Of a stretch of 34,009 nucleotides of DNA, positions 24,122 to 32,058 are shown in pieces. The DNA comes from Candidatus Thorarchaeota archaeon (GTDB taxonomy: Archaea > Asgardarchaeota > Thorarchaeia > Thorarchaeales > Thorarchaeaceae). Under the pieces are notes generated by a model. The model made no database searches and was not told where the DNA came from. It saw only the letters and a list, made by a program, of their open reading frames with translations. How positions within the stretch are numbered: the first letter of the stretch is position 1; each line of letters starts with the position of its first letter. The translations under genes and the position numbers were made by a program. The stretch covers positions 1 through 34,009 of the forward strand of contig JAEOTX010000149.1 in the NCBI GenBank assembly GCA_016839605.1. The letters are read 5' to 3'.

Positions 24122-25069
24122 ATGTATGGAGCACACGCTTTGACAATTGGACTTGTAACCAACATTCAGAGATGTTCGACAGAAGATGGACCCGGAATCC
24201 GAACCACTGTCTTCCTTAAAGGATGTCCCATGAGTTGTATCTGGTGCCATAATATAGAAGCAATAGAGTCTCAACCACGGACAGTCTGGTATTCAGCGAA
24301 GTGTATTGGTGATCAAGCCTGCATCGAAGCATGTCCTGAAGGCGCCTTAAAGCTTCTTGATAATGGCATGAAGATTGACTTAGAGAAATGCAAGATTTGT
24401 GGAATTTGTGAAGAGGTGTGTCCTACTGGTGCAATCAAGGTCATGGGGAAAGAATGGGAATCAGAAGCATTGGTGGAGGAGTTGCTCCGCGACAAGGTTT
24501 TCTTTGCCACATCAGGAGGAGGAGTCACACTCTCTGGAGGAGAGGCAACTTTTCAAGCTGATTTTATGGTAGAGCTAGCTGAAGGCTTGCGAGAGAAAGG
24601 AGTTCATGTGGCTCTGGATACTTGCGGCCATTGTAGTGAATCTGTGATCAAGCAAGCTTTGTCTGCAGTTAATATGGTTCTTTACGATCTAAAAGTGATG
24701 GATCCTAAGAAACACTTGGAGTATACAGGAGTACCCTTGACACAAGTCCTCTCAAACGCAAAAGTAGTGGCTGAAAGCGGATTGCCAGTTTGGATTCGGA
24801 CACCTGTAATCCCTGAGTACACTGACAGTGAAGAAAACATCCGGGCTATCGCACGGTTCATCGTTGATACTTTCCCACAAGCTGAACGATTTAATCTTCT
24901 GGCTTTCAATAAGATGTGCATTGACAAGTATACTCTTTTCGGACTCGAATATCCATTAAGGAAAGTGGATCTTGTTTCAAAACATAAAATGGATCGATTG
25001 GCGGATATTGCTAGAGAAGAGGGTGTGACCAATGTCGTATGGTCAGGAATGACAAAGAATAATGATTGA
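24122..25069 (+). CDS. Glycyl-radical-enzyme activating protein (radical SAM, PflA/YjjW family)
   Basis: A 315-residue radical SAM enzyme. The activase signature STEDGPGIRTTVFLKGCP is followed by the cluster motif Cys35-x3-Cys39-x2-Cys42 and the SAM-binding LSGGEAT (GGE at 139-141). A ferredoxin-like insertion at 60-105 marks it as the long activase type, as in BssD or CutD relatives. Motif 1 is Cys61-x2-Asp64-x2-Cys67-x3-Cys71-Pro and motif 2 is Cys90, 93, 96, 100. In motif 1 an Asp takes a Cys place, as in Pyrococcus ferredoxin. Such enzymes generate a glycyl radical on a partner such as pyruvate formate-lyase, a diol dehydratase or a benzylsuccinate synthase. No partner gene lies in the window, so the target is unknown. 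Implies an anaerobic lifestyle. Confidence 0.88.
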   Translation: MYGAHALTIGLVTNIQRCSTEDGPGIRTTVFLKGCPMSCIWCHNIEAIESQPRTVWYSAKCIGDQACIEACPEGALKLLDNGMKIDLEKCKICGICEEVCPTGAIKVMGKEWESEALVEELLRDKVFFATSGGGVTLSGGEATFQADFMVELAEGLREKGVHVALDTCGHCSESVIKQALSAVNMVLYDLKVMDPKKHLEYTGVPLTQVLSNAKVVAESGLPVWIRTPVIPEYTDSEENIRAIARFIVDTFPQAERFNLLAFNKMCIDKYTLFGLEYPLRKVDLVSKHKMDRLADIAREEGVTNVVWSGMTKNND

Positions 25070-25135
25070 ATTATCTCAAGGACCACACCAAAACCCTTTT
25101 TGTCAACATAATTCAGCAAATCGTTCGAGCCATCA

Positions 25136-25666
25136 ATGAGAACCTGGGAATATTCCACAAAAGACGGCGCTATTATATCAGTGCGCCATGCAGTTCCCGC
25201 TGACGCTCGGCAGCTCCATGGTGGTTTCAACGAGGTCATTCAAGAGGGGATATGGCTCCCTACATTCAATGCAAATAGTAACATTGCAGACTGGGTGAAC
25301 TGGATTCAGCGGACTAATCAATGTCGTGACGTGATGCTAGTAGCTGAGATTGATGAAAAGTACACAGGACATCTCACCCTCCAGACTGAGGAATGGATGG
25401 CTTCAAGGCACGTCGCAAAGCTTGGCATTATTGTCGCAAAACAGCATAGAGGAAGGGGGATAGGGCGAGCTTTGATGCGCGCTGCCGAAGAGGCTGGGTT
25501 GGCTTCAGGTTTTCAGAAGATTGTGCTTAGCACATTTGAAGACAATGCAATAGCACAATCGCTATACTTGGCGATGGAATACCGCGAGGTGGGCATCAGA
25601 AAGCGTCACTTCAAGATGCCGAAGGGCTTTATAGACGAAGTACTATTTGAAAAGGAACTTGATTAG
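25136..25666 (+). CDS. GNAT-family N-acetyltransferase
   Basis: A 176-residue single-domain GNAT protein. The acetyl-CoA loop is clear: GIIVAKQHRGRGIGRALMRAAEEAG (Q-H-R-G-R-G-I-G at about 103-110), followed by KIVLSTFEDNAIAQSLYLAMEYREVG, the typical final strand and helix in which Tyr often acts as general acid. The N-terminal part VRHAVPADARQLHGGF is the usual first strand and helix. The length and ending KRHFKMPKGFIDEVLFEKEL resemble phosphinothricin/RimI-like members, but the substrate cannot be named. It lies 66 bases after the activase, with a short T-run (CCTTTTTG near 25096) between that may terminate the activase transcript, and 28 bases before the HTH-ACT gene. Confidence 0.87.
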   Translation: MRTWEYSTKDGAIISVRHAVPADARQLHGGFNEVIQEGIWLPTFNANSNIADWVNWIQRTNQCRDVMLVAEIDEKYTGHLTLQTEEWMASRHVAKLGIIVAKQHRGRGIGRALMRAAEEAGLASGFQKIVLSTFEDNAIAQSLYLAMEYREVGIRKRHFKMPKGFIDEVLFEKELD

Positions 25667-25694
25667 AAATCCAACATGTACGGCGGTCACTTGA

Positions 25695-26204
25695 ATGTGG
25701 CGTGAAATTGTAGAGTACTTCCATGAATCCCCTCAAAGGTTGAAGGTGGCCCAGGCCATTGTCCGTCATGGCTTCAATATTGAAAAACCAGGAGTGATTC
25801 GTTGTGGACCTATTCGCGTACCATTGAAAGCCATTGGCGATGCGCTTGGTATCGATAGGCGAACGGTCCGAGCAACCACTGAAGACATCTGTCAAAATGA
25901 TCAGCTCTGTGAATTTTTCAAACGTCTGCAACCGGCGGGGCCCTCTCTTGAGAAAGTTCGTGAGGTCCTAGGCTATGGCGTGTTGACAATCTTTGTCGAG
26001 TCTCCCGAGAATGCCGGCATTCTATCAGAAGTGACATCTACTATTGCAGGCTATGGAATTTCAATCCGACAGGTTCTAGCAGAGGACATCGACATATACG
26101 AAGAGCCTTGCTTGAAGGTCATCACCCATGAACCTCTCCCGGGGAGAGTTATCGAAACACTCACCGCGATCAAAGGTGTGAGTCGAGTCATCATTGAGAA
26201 ATAA
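25695..26204 (+). CDS. HTH-ACT domain regulator (COG2061-like)
   Basis: A 169-residue protein combining an N-terminal winged-helix-like segment (KAIGDALGIDRRTVRATTEDI, about 45-65) and a C-terminal ACT domain (about 93-169). The ACT domain begins GVLTIFVESPENAGILSEVTSTIAGYGISIRQVLAED and ends with KGVSRVIIEK, the standard strand-helix-strand-helix-strand order. The size and layout fit the archaeal family annotated as predicted regulators of amino acid metabolism (COG2061). ACT domains bind amino acids, so it likely senses one; which is unknown. It follows a GNAT gene by 28 bases and precedes an MFS gene by 62, all rightward. DNA binding is inferred from the HTH-like helices. Confidence 0.8.
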   Translation: MWREIVEYFHESPQRLKVAQAIVRHGFNIEKPGVIRCGPIRVPLKAIGDALGIDRRTVRATTEDICQNDQLCEFFKRLQPAGPSLEKVREVLGYGVLTIFVESPENAGILSEVTSTIAGYGISIRQVLAEDIDIYEEPCLKVITHEPLPGRVIETLTAIKGVSRVIIEK

Positions 26205-26266
26205 TCAAGTGCCTCTTAGCAACACTGAAAAGGCTGCACAATTGCCCCGCTCTGAGCGCTTCTGTA

Positions 26267-27529
26267 ATGGATGAAATTGAGGAACAACCAGCAGTAGACA
26301 ATGCCCTGTATCAGGAGAGCAGTCCTGACAAGAAGACGGGCATGCACCAGGTATGGATGCTGGCAATATCATTGAGTATCCTCCAGATTGGCTTTGGTAT
26401 CGTGACTCCAATCTTCCCATTCTATATCGTGGAATTAGGAGTTGGTGCAACCGAACTAGGTGTACTTGCAGCTTCATTTGCACTCACTAGAATTCTATTG
26501 GCAGGTCCATTGGGGGGCCTATCGGACAGAGTAGGAAGAAAGAGAGTCCTTCTTGTGGCGCTCGCTGGTTTTGCTGTTTCAAATCTCATCTACGCCTACG
26601 CTGATACCATCATTGTGATGATCATCGCCAGATCACTGGAGGGTGGGATATCCGCAGGATTCTATCCCGCGGCCAATGCATTCGTGTCTGATATGACAAC
26701 TCCTGAAAACAGAGGGAGTGCCATGGGATATTTGAGCATGGGTAACATGGTCGGTTTTGTAGTGGGCCCCTCGCTTGGCGGGATTTTAGCAGAATACCTC
26801 GGTATTCGTCTTCCCTTCGTTATTGCTGCCGCAGCAAGCCTTGTTACTCTGGTCATTCTGAACCTCATTGTTCATGAGCCTGAACGCCAGACATCACTGA
26901 GCGAGCTTGAAAAGCGTAGAATACCTGTACGTGAGGTCTTCTCAAAGAACGCGAAAGCATACTCCGCGCTTGGTATCACAATGTTCGCAAACATGTTCGC
27001 TATTGGAATCTTGGAAGTAGCATTCATGCTTGATGCCGTTCAAAGATATGCTTTCAGTCCCTTACAGATTGGAGTGTTCTTTGGTGTTCTCGGAGTGATT
27101 GTTATCATAGGAAACATCGCCTTCGGAAAGATGTCTGACAGACTAGGAAGAAAATGGTTAATTACAAGTGGTTCTCTTGTCGCCGCCCTGTCTCTGTATT
27201 TCTTCATGATTGCATCCGGCGTGGTAGACTTCTACTTAGCTGGTGCAATACTAGGCGTGGCAATTTCCATGAGAGGTCCTACAATCCAAGCAATGATAGC
27301 TGATCTCTCAGATGCAAGAGCATATGGAAGCGTAATGGGCACATTTGGTGCGATCAGCAACTCCGCCTATGTAGTGGGTCCAATCTTGGGCGGTGTTATG
27401 TTTGATACTAGTGGAGACTCGATTTCCGCACTAGGCCTCACTGTCATGGTATCTGTTGCATCAGCTTTTGTTGCAGGGATTGGTCTACCTGACTACAAAC
27501 CCAGTAAGGCTTCTCCAGACTCTGAATAG
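26267..27529 (+). CDS. Major facilitator superfamily transporter (drug:H+ antiporter-like)
   Basis: A 420-residue, 12-span MFS protein. Motif A appears in both halves, between spans 2-3 (GGLSDRVGRKRVLL, about 83-96) and 8-9 (GKMSDRLGRKWLIT, about 287-300). Span 5 has the motif-C-like GFVVGPSLGGILAEYLG, which is diagnostic of antiporters of the DHA1 (multidrug efflux) type, and it recurs as YVVGPILGGVMFD near the end. The N-terminal 25 residues are polar and charged, and the C-terminus is short (PDYKPSKASPDSE). No convincing ribosome site is seen before ATG 26267. It is convergent with the MEMO gene, eight bases apart. Export of small hydrophobic compounds is likely; the substrate is unknown. 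Confidence 0.9.
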   Translation: MDEIEEQPAVDNALYQESSPDKKTGMHQVWMLAISLSILQIGFGIVTPIFPFYIVELGVGATELGVLAASFALTRILLAGPLGGLSDRVGRKRVLLVALAGFAVSNLIYAYADTIIVMIIARSLEGGISAGFYPAANAFVSDMTTPENRGSAMGYLSMGNMVGFVVGPSLGGILAEYLGIRLPFVIAAAASLVTLVILNLIVHEPERQTSLSELEKRRIPVREVFSKNAKAYSALGITMFANMFAIGILEVAFMLDAVQRYAFSPLQIGVFFGVLGVIVIIGNIAFGKMSDRLGRKWLITSGSLVAALSLYFFMIASGVVDFYLAGAILGVAISMRGPTIQAMIADLSDARAYGSVMGTFGAISNSAYVVGPILGGVMFDTSGDSISALGLTVMVSVASAFVAGIGLPDYKPSKASPDSE

Positions 27530-27537
27530 CGCTAAGA

Positions 27538-28377
27538 TTAGACAATCTCTGCTGACACGTAAGCCACTACGTCTTTGTAGTTGCCTGTCATATCACCTGA
27601 GTTAGTATACTTCAGCACATCAAACCTAGTAGCGCCACGTTCCTTCGCGTATACCATAGCAGTAGCAATGGGGCCAGCTCCACAAATACTCACACGATGA
27701 CTCTGTACAAAATCAATGAAGCCTTGGGGATCCAAAAACTCGAGATATTCCATTGCTTGACTGTCCTTCTTCTTGGCACTCTCTGCGGATTCAAAATGTG
27801 TGAAATCAGAGCTAGCAATTACAAGAATGTCCAAATCATTAGCCAGTGAAGCGATTGTCTTTCCTATAGATTCGCACAACTCGTATGTAGGTTCTCTAAT
27901 ACAGATTGGCACAAAGCTGAGGTCTTCTCCAAACATGAATTGGAGAAAGGGTAGCTGCACCTCAATTGAGTGTTCACTGCTGTGCGCTACACAATCGTTG
28001 GAAGCGTGTTCGTTTTCCTCGACAATAGCGGAGCCCAATTCTGTATCATATCGTACAGTTCCCAATGGTGTTTCCCAGTTTTCATTACATACTGCAGCTC
28101 GTGCACCAACACCATAGTGATTTGGACCGATTATCACGATATGTTGTGGCTTACCATCCTCATAGAGCCGGAGAAAGCTATGCGCAGCTGGCATCCCTGA
28201 ATACATGTACCCTGCATGCGGAGCTATGATTGCTTTCAGTTCACGTGTTGTACCTGGATCATCCCCGGGAAGACGTCCGGGTCCGAGGCCGGTTAGAAAA
28301 CAGTTCTGAATTCTCTCAGTGAGGATCTCAGCTTTTCCTTCATAGAATCTTCCGGCAACCACTGGCATACGAACCAT
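27538..28377 (-). CDS. MEMO1-family protein (AmmeMemoRadiSam system protein B)
   Basis: About 279 residues, the archaeal relative of human MEMO1. It starts MVRMPVVAGRFY, the usual N-terminus of the family; the TTG at 28389 would add four residues. Putative metal residues match those known in human MEMO (His49, His81, His192, Cys244): His54 in IAPHAGYMYSG, His87 in GPNHYG, His194 in SSDFTHFE and Cys232 in SICGAGP (numbered from 28377). The fold is related to class III extradiol dioxygenases, but a dioxygenase activity is not established; a copper or iron role in redox chemistry has been proposed for the family. The partner AMMECR1 and radical SAM genes of the named system are not in the window. 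It is downstream of hisS, separated by a strong hairpin. Confidence 0.92.
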   Translation of the reverse strand: MVRMPVVAGRFYEGKAEILTERIQNCFLTGLGPGRLPGDDPGTTRELKAIIAPHAGYMYSGMPAAHSFLRLYEDGKPQHIVIIGPNHYGVGARAAVCNENWETPLGTVRYDTELGSAIVEENEHASNDCVAHSSEHSIEVQLPFLQFMFGEDLSFVPICIREPTYELCESIGKTIASLANDLDILVIASSDFTHFESAESAKKKDSQAMEYLEFLDPQGFIDFVQSHRVSICGAGPIATAMVYAKERGATRFDVLKYTNSGDMTGNYKDVVAYVSAEIV

Positions 28378-28406
28378 ATTGAATCCCAAAGAACCATAGA
28401 CATGGT

Positions 28407-28440
28407 GTGAGAAAAGCCTTACCGTGTAAGGCTAACTCAC
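28407..28440 (-). promoter_or_regulatory. Long hairpin between hisS and the MEMO gene
   Basis: The 72-base gap contains a perfect 8-bp stem AGCCTTAC-CGT-GTAAGGCT (28415-28422 and 28426-28433), extended outward by GTGAG/CTCAC (28407-28411 and 28436-28440) across a small 3x2 internal loop, 13 pairs in all. Read on the minus strand, TTTCTC follows the inner stem. It could be a terminator of hisS, an RNA-processing site or a translational control of the MEMO gene. Confidence 0.5.
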
Positions 28441-28449
28441 CTTTGCCCT

Positions 28450-29754
28450 CTAAAGACGTTCCTTGATTTCATTGGTCAGATTCTCAATCTTGACTTGCGT
28501 GGTCTCCTTGGTGCTCATATTTCTTAGACTTGCCTCGCCTTTTTCGATGTCTCGTTGACCAACAATCACAACAAACTTGGCCTTTCTAGACTCCGCCTGT
28601 TCAAACAGCTTCTTGAGAGGTCTCTCCATGAGATCACATTCTCCAGAGATGCCTTCGCTGGCTAATTCAGCAAGTAGCTTCATGCCATATTTGACCATGG
28701 GTCTCTTTATGGGGGCAATATAGACATCAATCCCAGTATCTAGCTTATCACCAAAACCACGTGCCATCAGGATGTCTATGAGTCGATCGATGCCCATTGA
28801 GATACCAGTAGCAGGTGTAGGCTGCCCGCCAAATTGCTCTATGAGGTTGTCATATCGACCTCCCCCGCCAATTGAACCTAGCTTCGGCTTTCCGAGATAG
28901 GCAACTTCGAATACTGGTCCGGTGTAGTAATCAAGCCCACGAGCGAGAGACATATCGAACTCGGTGAACTCGCCTAATCCACTCTCATCAAAGATCTCGG
29001 CCATTAGTTGTAACTCCTCAACGCCCTTCATTCCCGTTTCAGATCCCTCAAGAAGCGCTGCAAATTTGTCAAGCGTTTCTAGGCCGGAACCCCTGACTTG
29101 AATAGCATCAAGTAGGAAATCACTCTCTTTGGTGCCGATTCCTCGAGTCTTGAGTTCTTCTTTGACTCCTTCTCTACCAATCTTATCGAGCTTGTCAATC
29201 GCCCTGAAGCACTCGAATGCTAAGTTGTCAGAGACCCCTGCCTTCTCTACCATGCCCTTGAGCACCTTTCGATTGTTGATTCGTATGATATAGCTATCAC
29301 CAAGAACTCGTTTCAATAGCTCAAGAGCCACAAGAATCACTTCTGCATCCGCAGCCGAGCTGCTGGCACCCACGATATCTACATCAGCCTGACTGAATTC
29401 CCGGTACCGTCCTGGTTGGGGCCTATCATATCTCCATGCCTTTCCTATTGCATACCGCTTGAATGGCTTTGGCAGATGAGGATTTGAAGCTGAGATTCTG
29501 GCCAACGGAATCGTTAGGTCAAATATGAGTCCCAACTCTCGATCGCCCTTATCTTTGAATTTGAAGGTCTCTGCTTCTATATCATCGCCGCCCTTTGCAG
29601 AAATTGTTTCCCAGAGTTCCATCACTGGAGAATCTAAGGGCTCATAGCCGAAATGCTTGAAGACCTCAATTGCGGTGGCAATCAAGTACTCTCGAATTCT
29701 CATCTCAGGACCCATAAGGTCCCTCATGCCTCGTACTCGTCTCAAATCTGACAA
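28450..29754 (-). CDS. hisS: Histidyl-tRNA synthetase
   Basis: A 434-residue class II aminoacyl-tRNA synthetase that charges tRNA-His. Motif 2 is KAWRYDRPQPGRYREFSQADVDIVG at about 105-129. The His-specific peptide LARGLDYYTGPVFEV is at 270-284, followed by GGGGRYDNLIEQFGG. Motif 3 is GISMGIDRLIDIL at 317-329. The C-terminal anticodon-binding domain spans about 342-434. The N-terminal MSDLRRVRGMRDLMGPEM is typical. The start codon is TTG (29754-29752) with GGAGG (complement at 29763-29767) exactly eight bases upstream. An A/T-rich stretch about 20 bases before the start may be the promoter. Domains and length are normal for the family. Confidence 0.95.
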   Translation of the reverse strand: MSDLRRVRGMRDLMGPEMRIREYLIATAIEVFKHFGYEPLDSPVMELWETISAKGGDDIEAETFKFKDKGDRELGLIFDLTIPLARISASNPHLPKPFKRYAIGKAWRYDRPQPGRYREFSQADVDIVGASSSAADAEVILVALELLKRVLGDSYIIRINNRKVLKGMVEKAGVSDNLAFECFRAIDKLDKIGREGVKEELKTRGIGTKESDFLLDAIQVRGSGLETLDKFAALLEGSETGMKGVEELQLMAEIFDESGLGEFTEFDMSLARGLDYYTGPVFEVAYLGKPKLGSIGGGGRYDNLIEQFGGQPTPATGISMGIDRLIDILMARGFGDKLDTGIDVYIAPIKRPMVKYGMKLLAELASEGISGECDLMERPLKKLFEQAESRKAKFVVIVGQRDIEKGEASLRNMSTKETTQVKIENLTNEIKERL

Positions 29755-29909
29755 TTAGAAGTCCTCCATAAAATTCTCGCAGCAACAACTCCTTGGGGCG
29801 GCATAGAGTCCACTAACACAGTCATCATTGCAGATGAACTAAGCCACCAACATCCAATGTTGTCACCAAAGGCGAGTCGGCTGTGATGGACTTTAAGTCT
29901 TACGCTTGC

Positions 29910-31241
29910 TCATGCTATTGGGAGTATCCCAAAGAAGAGTAAGAGGATGAATATTATTACTCCTGCCGCCATGATCAATGAGTCCTTGGCTACCATCTTG
30001 AGCAGGGTGGTTTCACGATCTGAGGTATAGACATAGACCATTTTATTCAACACTGAGGTGGTAGTAGCGATGACAACGGCATACACTGCTGTTGAAAGCG
30101 ACATTGTTGCACCTGCAAATCCAATTCCGACAATTGCAACAATAGCCCCCGCTGAAGCAAAACCTCCAATGGATGCTGCCACAAGAACTCCCAAGTCAGC
30201 GTAGATGTCTTGTAGAAACAGCGAGAGGACAGACACACCAGCGAACACAAGAGCGAATCGAATCGCTGCTCCAAACTCAAAGGGTGATACTAAGGCACCT
30301 TCCAGTTGTTCGTCCTCAACCTTTTCTGACCTCTTGCTTACCCTGCGCATTCGATAAAGTCCAACAAGGAACAGTATTGCCAGAGGTATCATGTAGTATC
30401 TGAATATCTGGAGTGATGGGTCTACAATAATCAGAAGAACTCCATTCCTAAGAACCATGGCAACGTTTGCAAGGACTGCGCCTACTGCCGTCCTTCCAGG
30501 AAATGCTCTTTCAGTGCGAACGTGAAAGTCTGTCAAGCTTGAAACTGTTGCCTCGCTATTGGCAAATCCGCCAAAGAAACCGAAGAAGTATGGTCCCCTT
30601 CCTCGGAATTTCTTGACTAGCAGATAGTTGACAAAGCTGATTGTCAATAGGATAATTGCAAAGAGATAGATCTGGAAAGTCGGAACAGTTATTGTCCATA
30701 GCTGAACAGTCTGAGGCATCAGCGGCCACAGGAACAAGATCAGTACTCCCAGCTCAGCTGCGCTAATCATTTCCTCGCGTGTGATTACTTCAACTGCTGT
30801 TCTGAACTCTTGCTTGAATCCTAAGACAAGAAACACTAGGAATGAAACAGTCATAGCGAATACTGCCAATGGGCCTATAATCTGTCCAGGAGCAGGTATC
30901 TCATCGAGTCCTACAATCGTGCCCAATACAAAGGAGATTGCCAGAACGATTGATGTCGTCATTCCCTTGCGCATGGTTCGAAACATCTTGTAGATAACCT
31001 GAACTCCAATCAAGATTGTAGAGACCGCGATCGCATAAATCAGGATCAAAGAGTTGCTAGTAATCGTGTATGTGTAGGCAGAAACGGTTCCGAATAGACT
31101 CAGAAGACCAAATGATCTGACACCACCAGGTGACTCTTCTATGTCTCTCTTCTGTCGCTCAAGTCCAATGAGAGCTCCAACAGCGAAGCCTATCAAGCAT
31201 CTTACAACAAGGTCTGAACTGAGGAGCGTCTCTTGCATCAT
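29910..31241 (-). CDS. MgtC/SapB-DUF4010 membrane protein
   Basis: A 443-residue protein with about eleven or twelve membrane spans. The N-terminal third matches the MgtC/SapB domain (CLIGFAVGALIGLERQKR, then GGVRSFGLLSLFGTV). The rest, from about residue 155, matches DUF4010 (GPYFFGFFGGFANSEATVSSLTD, GRTAVGAVLANVAMVLRNG). The combined form (COG3174-like) is common in archaea and bacteria, often predicted as an inner-membrane transporter or magnesium-related protein, but its function is not established. It lies 155 bases upstream of hisS on the same strand. That 155-base gap holds no gene, only a short inverted repeat CAACAT-CCA-ATGTTG at 29848-29862. ATG at 31241 is followed by a second ATG. 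Confidence 0.87.
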   Translation of the reverse strand: MMQETLLSSDLVVRCLIGFAVGALIGLERQKRDIEESPGGVRSFGLLSLFGTVSAYTYTITSNSLILIYAIAVSTILIGVQVIYKMFRTMRKGMTTSIVLAISFVLGTIVGLDEIPAPGQIIGPLAVFAMTVSFLVFLVLGFKQEFRTAVEVITREEMISAAELGVLILFLWPLMPQTVQLWTITVPTFQIYLFAIILLTISFVNYLLVKKFRGRGPYFFGFFGGFANSEATVSSLTDFHVRTERAFPGRTAVGAVLANVAMVLRNGVLLIIVDPSLQIFRYYMIPLAILFLVGLYRMRRVSKRSEKVEDEQLEGALVSPFEFGAAIRFALVFAGVSVLSLFLQDIYADLGVLVAASIGGFASAGAIVAIVGIGFAGATMSLSTAVYAVVIATTTSVLNKMVYVYTSDRETTLLKMVAKDSLIMAAGVIIFILLLFFGILPIA

Positions 31242-31297
31242 GAATCACACTCTGCTCTATGCGGAACTAACGGTTGGGTTTGAATCCCATTTAAGAC

Positions 31298-31320
31298 ATT
31301 GTGTCTTTGCACAATATAAC
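31298..31320 (-). promoter_or_regulatory. Promoter and inverted repeat before the DUF4010 gene
   Basis: On the minus strand, TTATATT (complement at 31313-31319) is a TATA candidate, predicting transcription near 31290. A perfect 6-bp inverted repeat ATTGTG/CACAAT (31298-31303 and 31310-31315) abuts it. The 105-base gap between the DUF4010 and Rpo6 genes otherwise shows nothing clear. Confidence 0.35.
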
Positions 31321-31346
31321 AAAGAAAAGAGAAGACGAGGTCGACC

Positions 31347-32024
31347 TCAGTCGAGCCTCGTGTTTTCTAATAGACGAGTGAGTGGGATGTCGAAATATTC
31401 ACCTGTTGGCAACGTTCTTCTGACAGTCATCGGGAGGACACGAGCACGTAGTTCTGCTTCTGCCAGAGAAAACAGCTCACTGGGGGCAGTTCGTGTATCG
31501 ACTATCACAGGTGCACCCATTGAAATCTGCAAAGCCCTTGCTCCAATAATCCTGGCTTTCTCAAACCTACTCAGCCATTTCGGACCAATGGGAATGCCCA
31601 TTGATACCTTATCTGTTTCAAGTCCTGTTTTCAGACTGGATCGGATCTTGGCGCGAGCAATCTCCTCAGCCGGAGGTAGTTCATGAACATCAGGATCTGG
31701 TTCGGGGGCTTTCTTCCTCTTTGATTTCTTGCCCTTTCGAGTAAGGTCTATCTCTCCAGCCTCGACTGCTTCTTTCAGCTTTGTCGCAGCTGTAATGAAA
31801 TCAACTGCCTTTGCTGTACTGACTCCAGGAACGGCCGCTGCAAGCTCTTCAGAATCTGCTGAAGCGATCTTATCTATGGTATCATAGCCGGCTGCGACCA
31901 ATTTCTCGGCATTCTTGGGTCCAACCGATTGGATATTTGTGAGAATCTGTGCTTTCTCAGCATCAGTTTCCTCTTTAGATTCCTCTTCAGTCTTGGTTTC
32001 CGTTTCCTTGGGGTCGTCTGACAT
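31347..32024 (-). CDS. rpo6: Helix-hairpin-helix/RNA polymerase subunit Rpo6 (RpoK, RPB6-like) fusion
   Basis: About 225 residues. The C-terminal part (about 148-220) is the Rpo6/RPB6/omega core: [22 protein letters not shown], then [27 protein letters not shown], which follows the archaeal RpoK order closely. Archaeal Rpo6 is normally only about 55-120 residues. Here it is preceded by an acidic leader rich in Glu and Lys (about 1-25), a helix-hairpin-helix region (about 30-84: [19 protein letters not shown] and [16 protein letters not shown]) and a basic linker [13 protein letters not shown]. The helix-hairpin-helix resembles DNA-binding tandem motifs of RAD51/XPF type. ATG 32024 is preferred; GTG 32030 is an alternative. 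It lies 34 bases downstream of the thermosome gene, so the two are probably co-transcribed. Fusion is seen directly; its role is unknown. Confidence 0.85.
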   Translation of the reverse strand: MSDDPKETETKTEEESKEETDAEKAQILTNIQSVGPKNAEKLVAAGYDTIDKIASADSEELAAAVPGVSTAKAVDFITAATKLKEAVEAGEIDLTRKGKKSKRKKAPEPDPDVHELPPAEEIARAKIRSSLKTGLETDKVSMGIPIGPKWLSRFEKARIIGARALQISMGAPVIVDTRTAPSELFSLAEAELRARVLPMTVRRTLPTGEYFDIPLTRLLENTRLD

Positions 32025-32058
32025 ACGCACACCTGCTCTCTATTGTGTTTGACTGCTT

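Noticed and set aside
29755-29909. Possible tRNA or small RNA gene in the gap upstream of hisS
   Set aside because: No TPsiC-like GTTCRA, acceptor stem or cloverleaf can be drawn; only a short inverted repeat is present.
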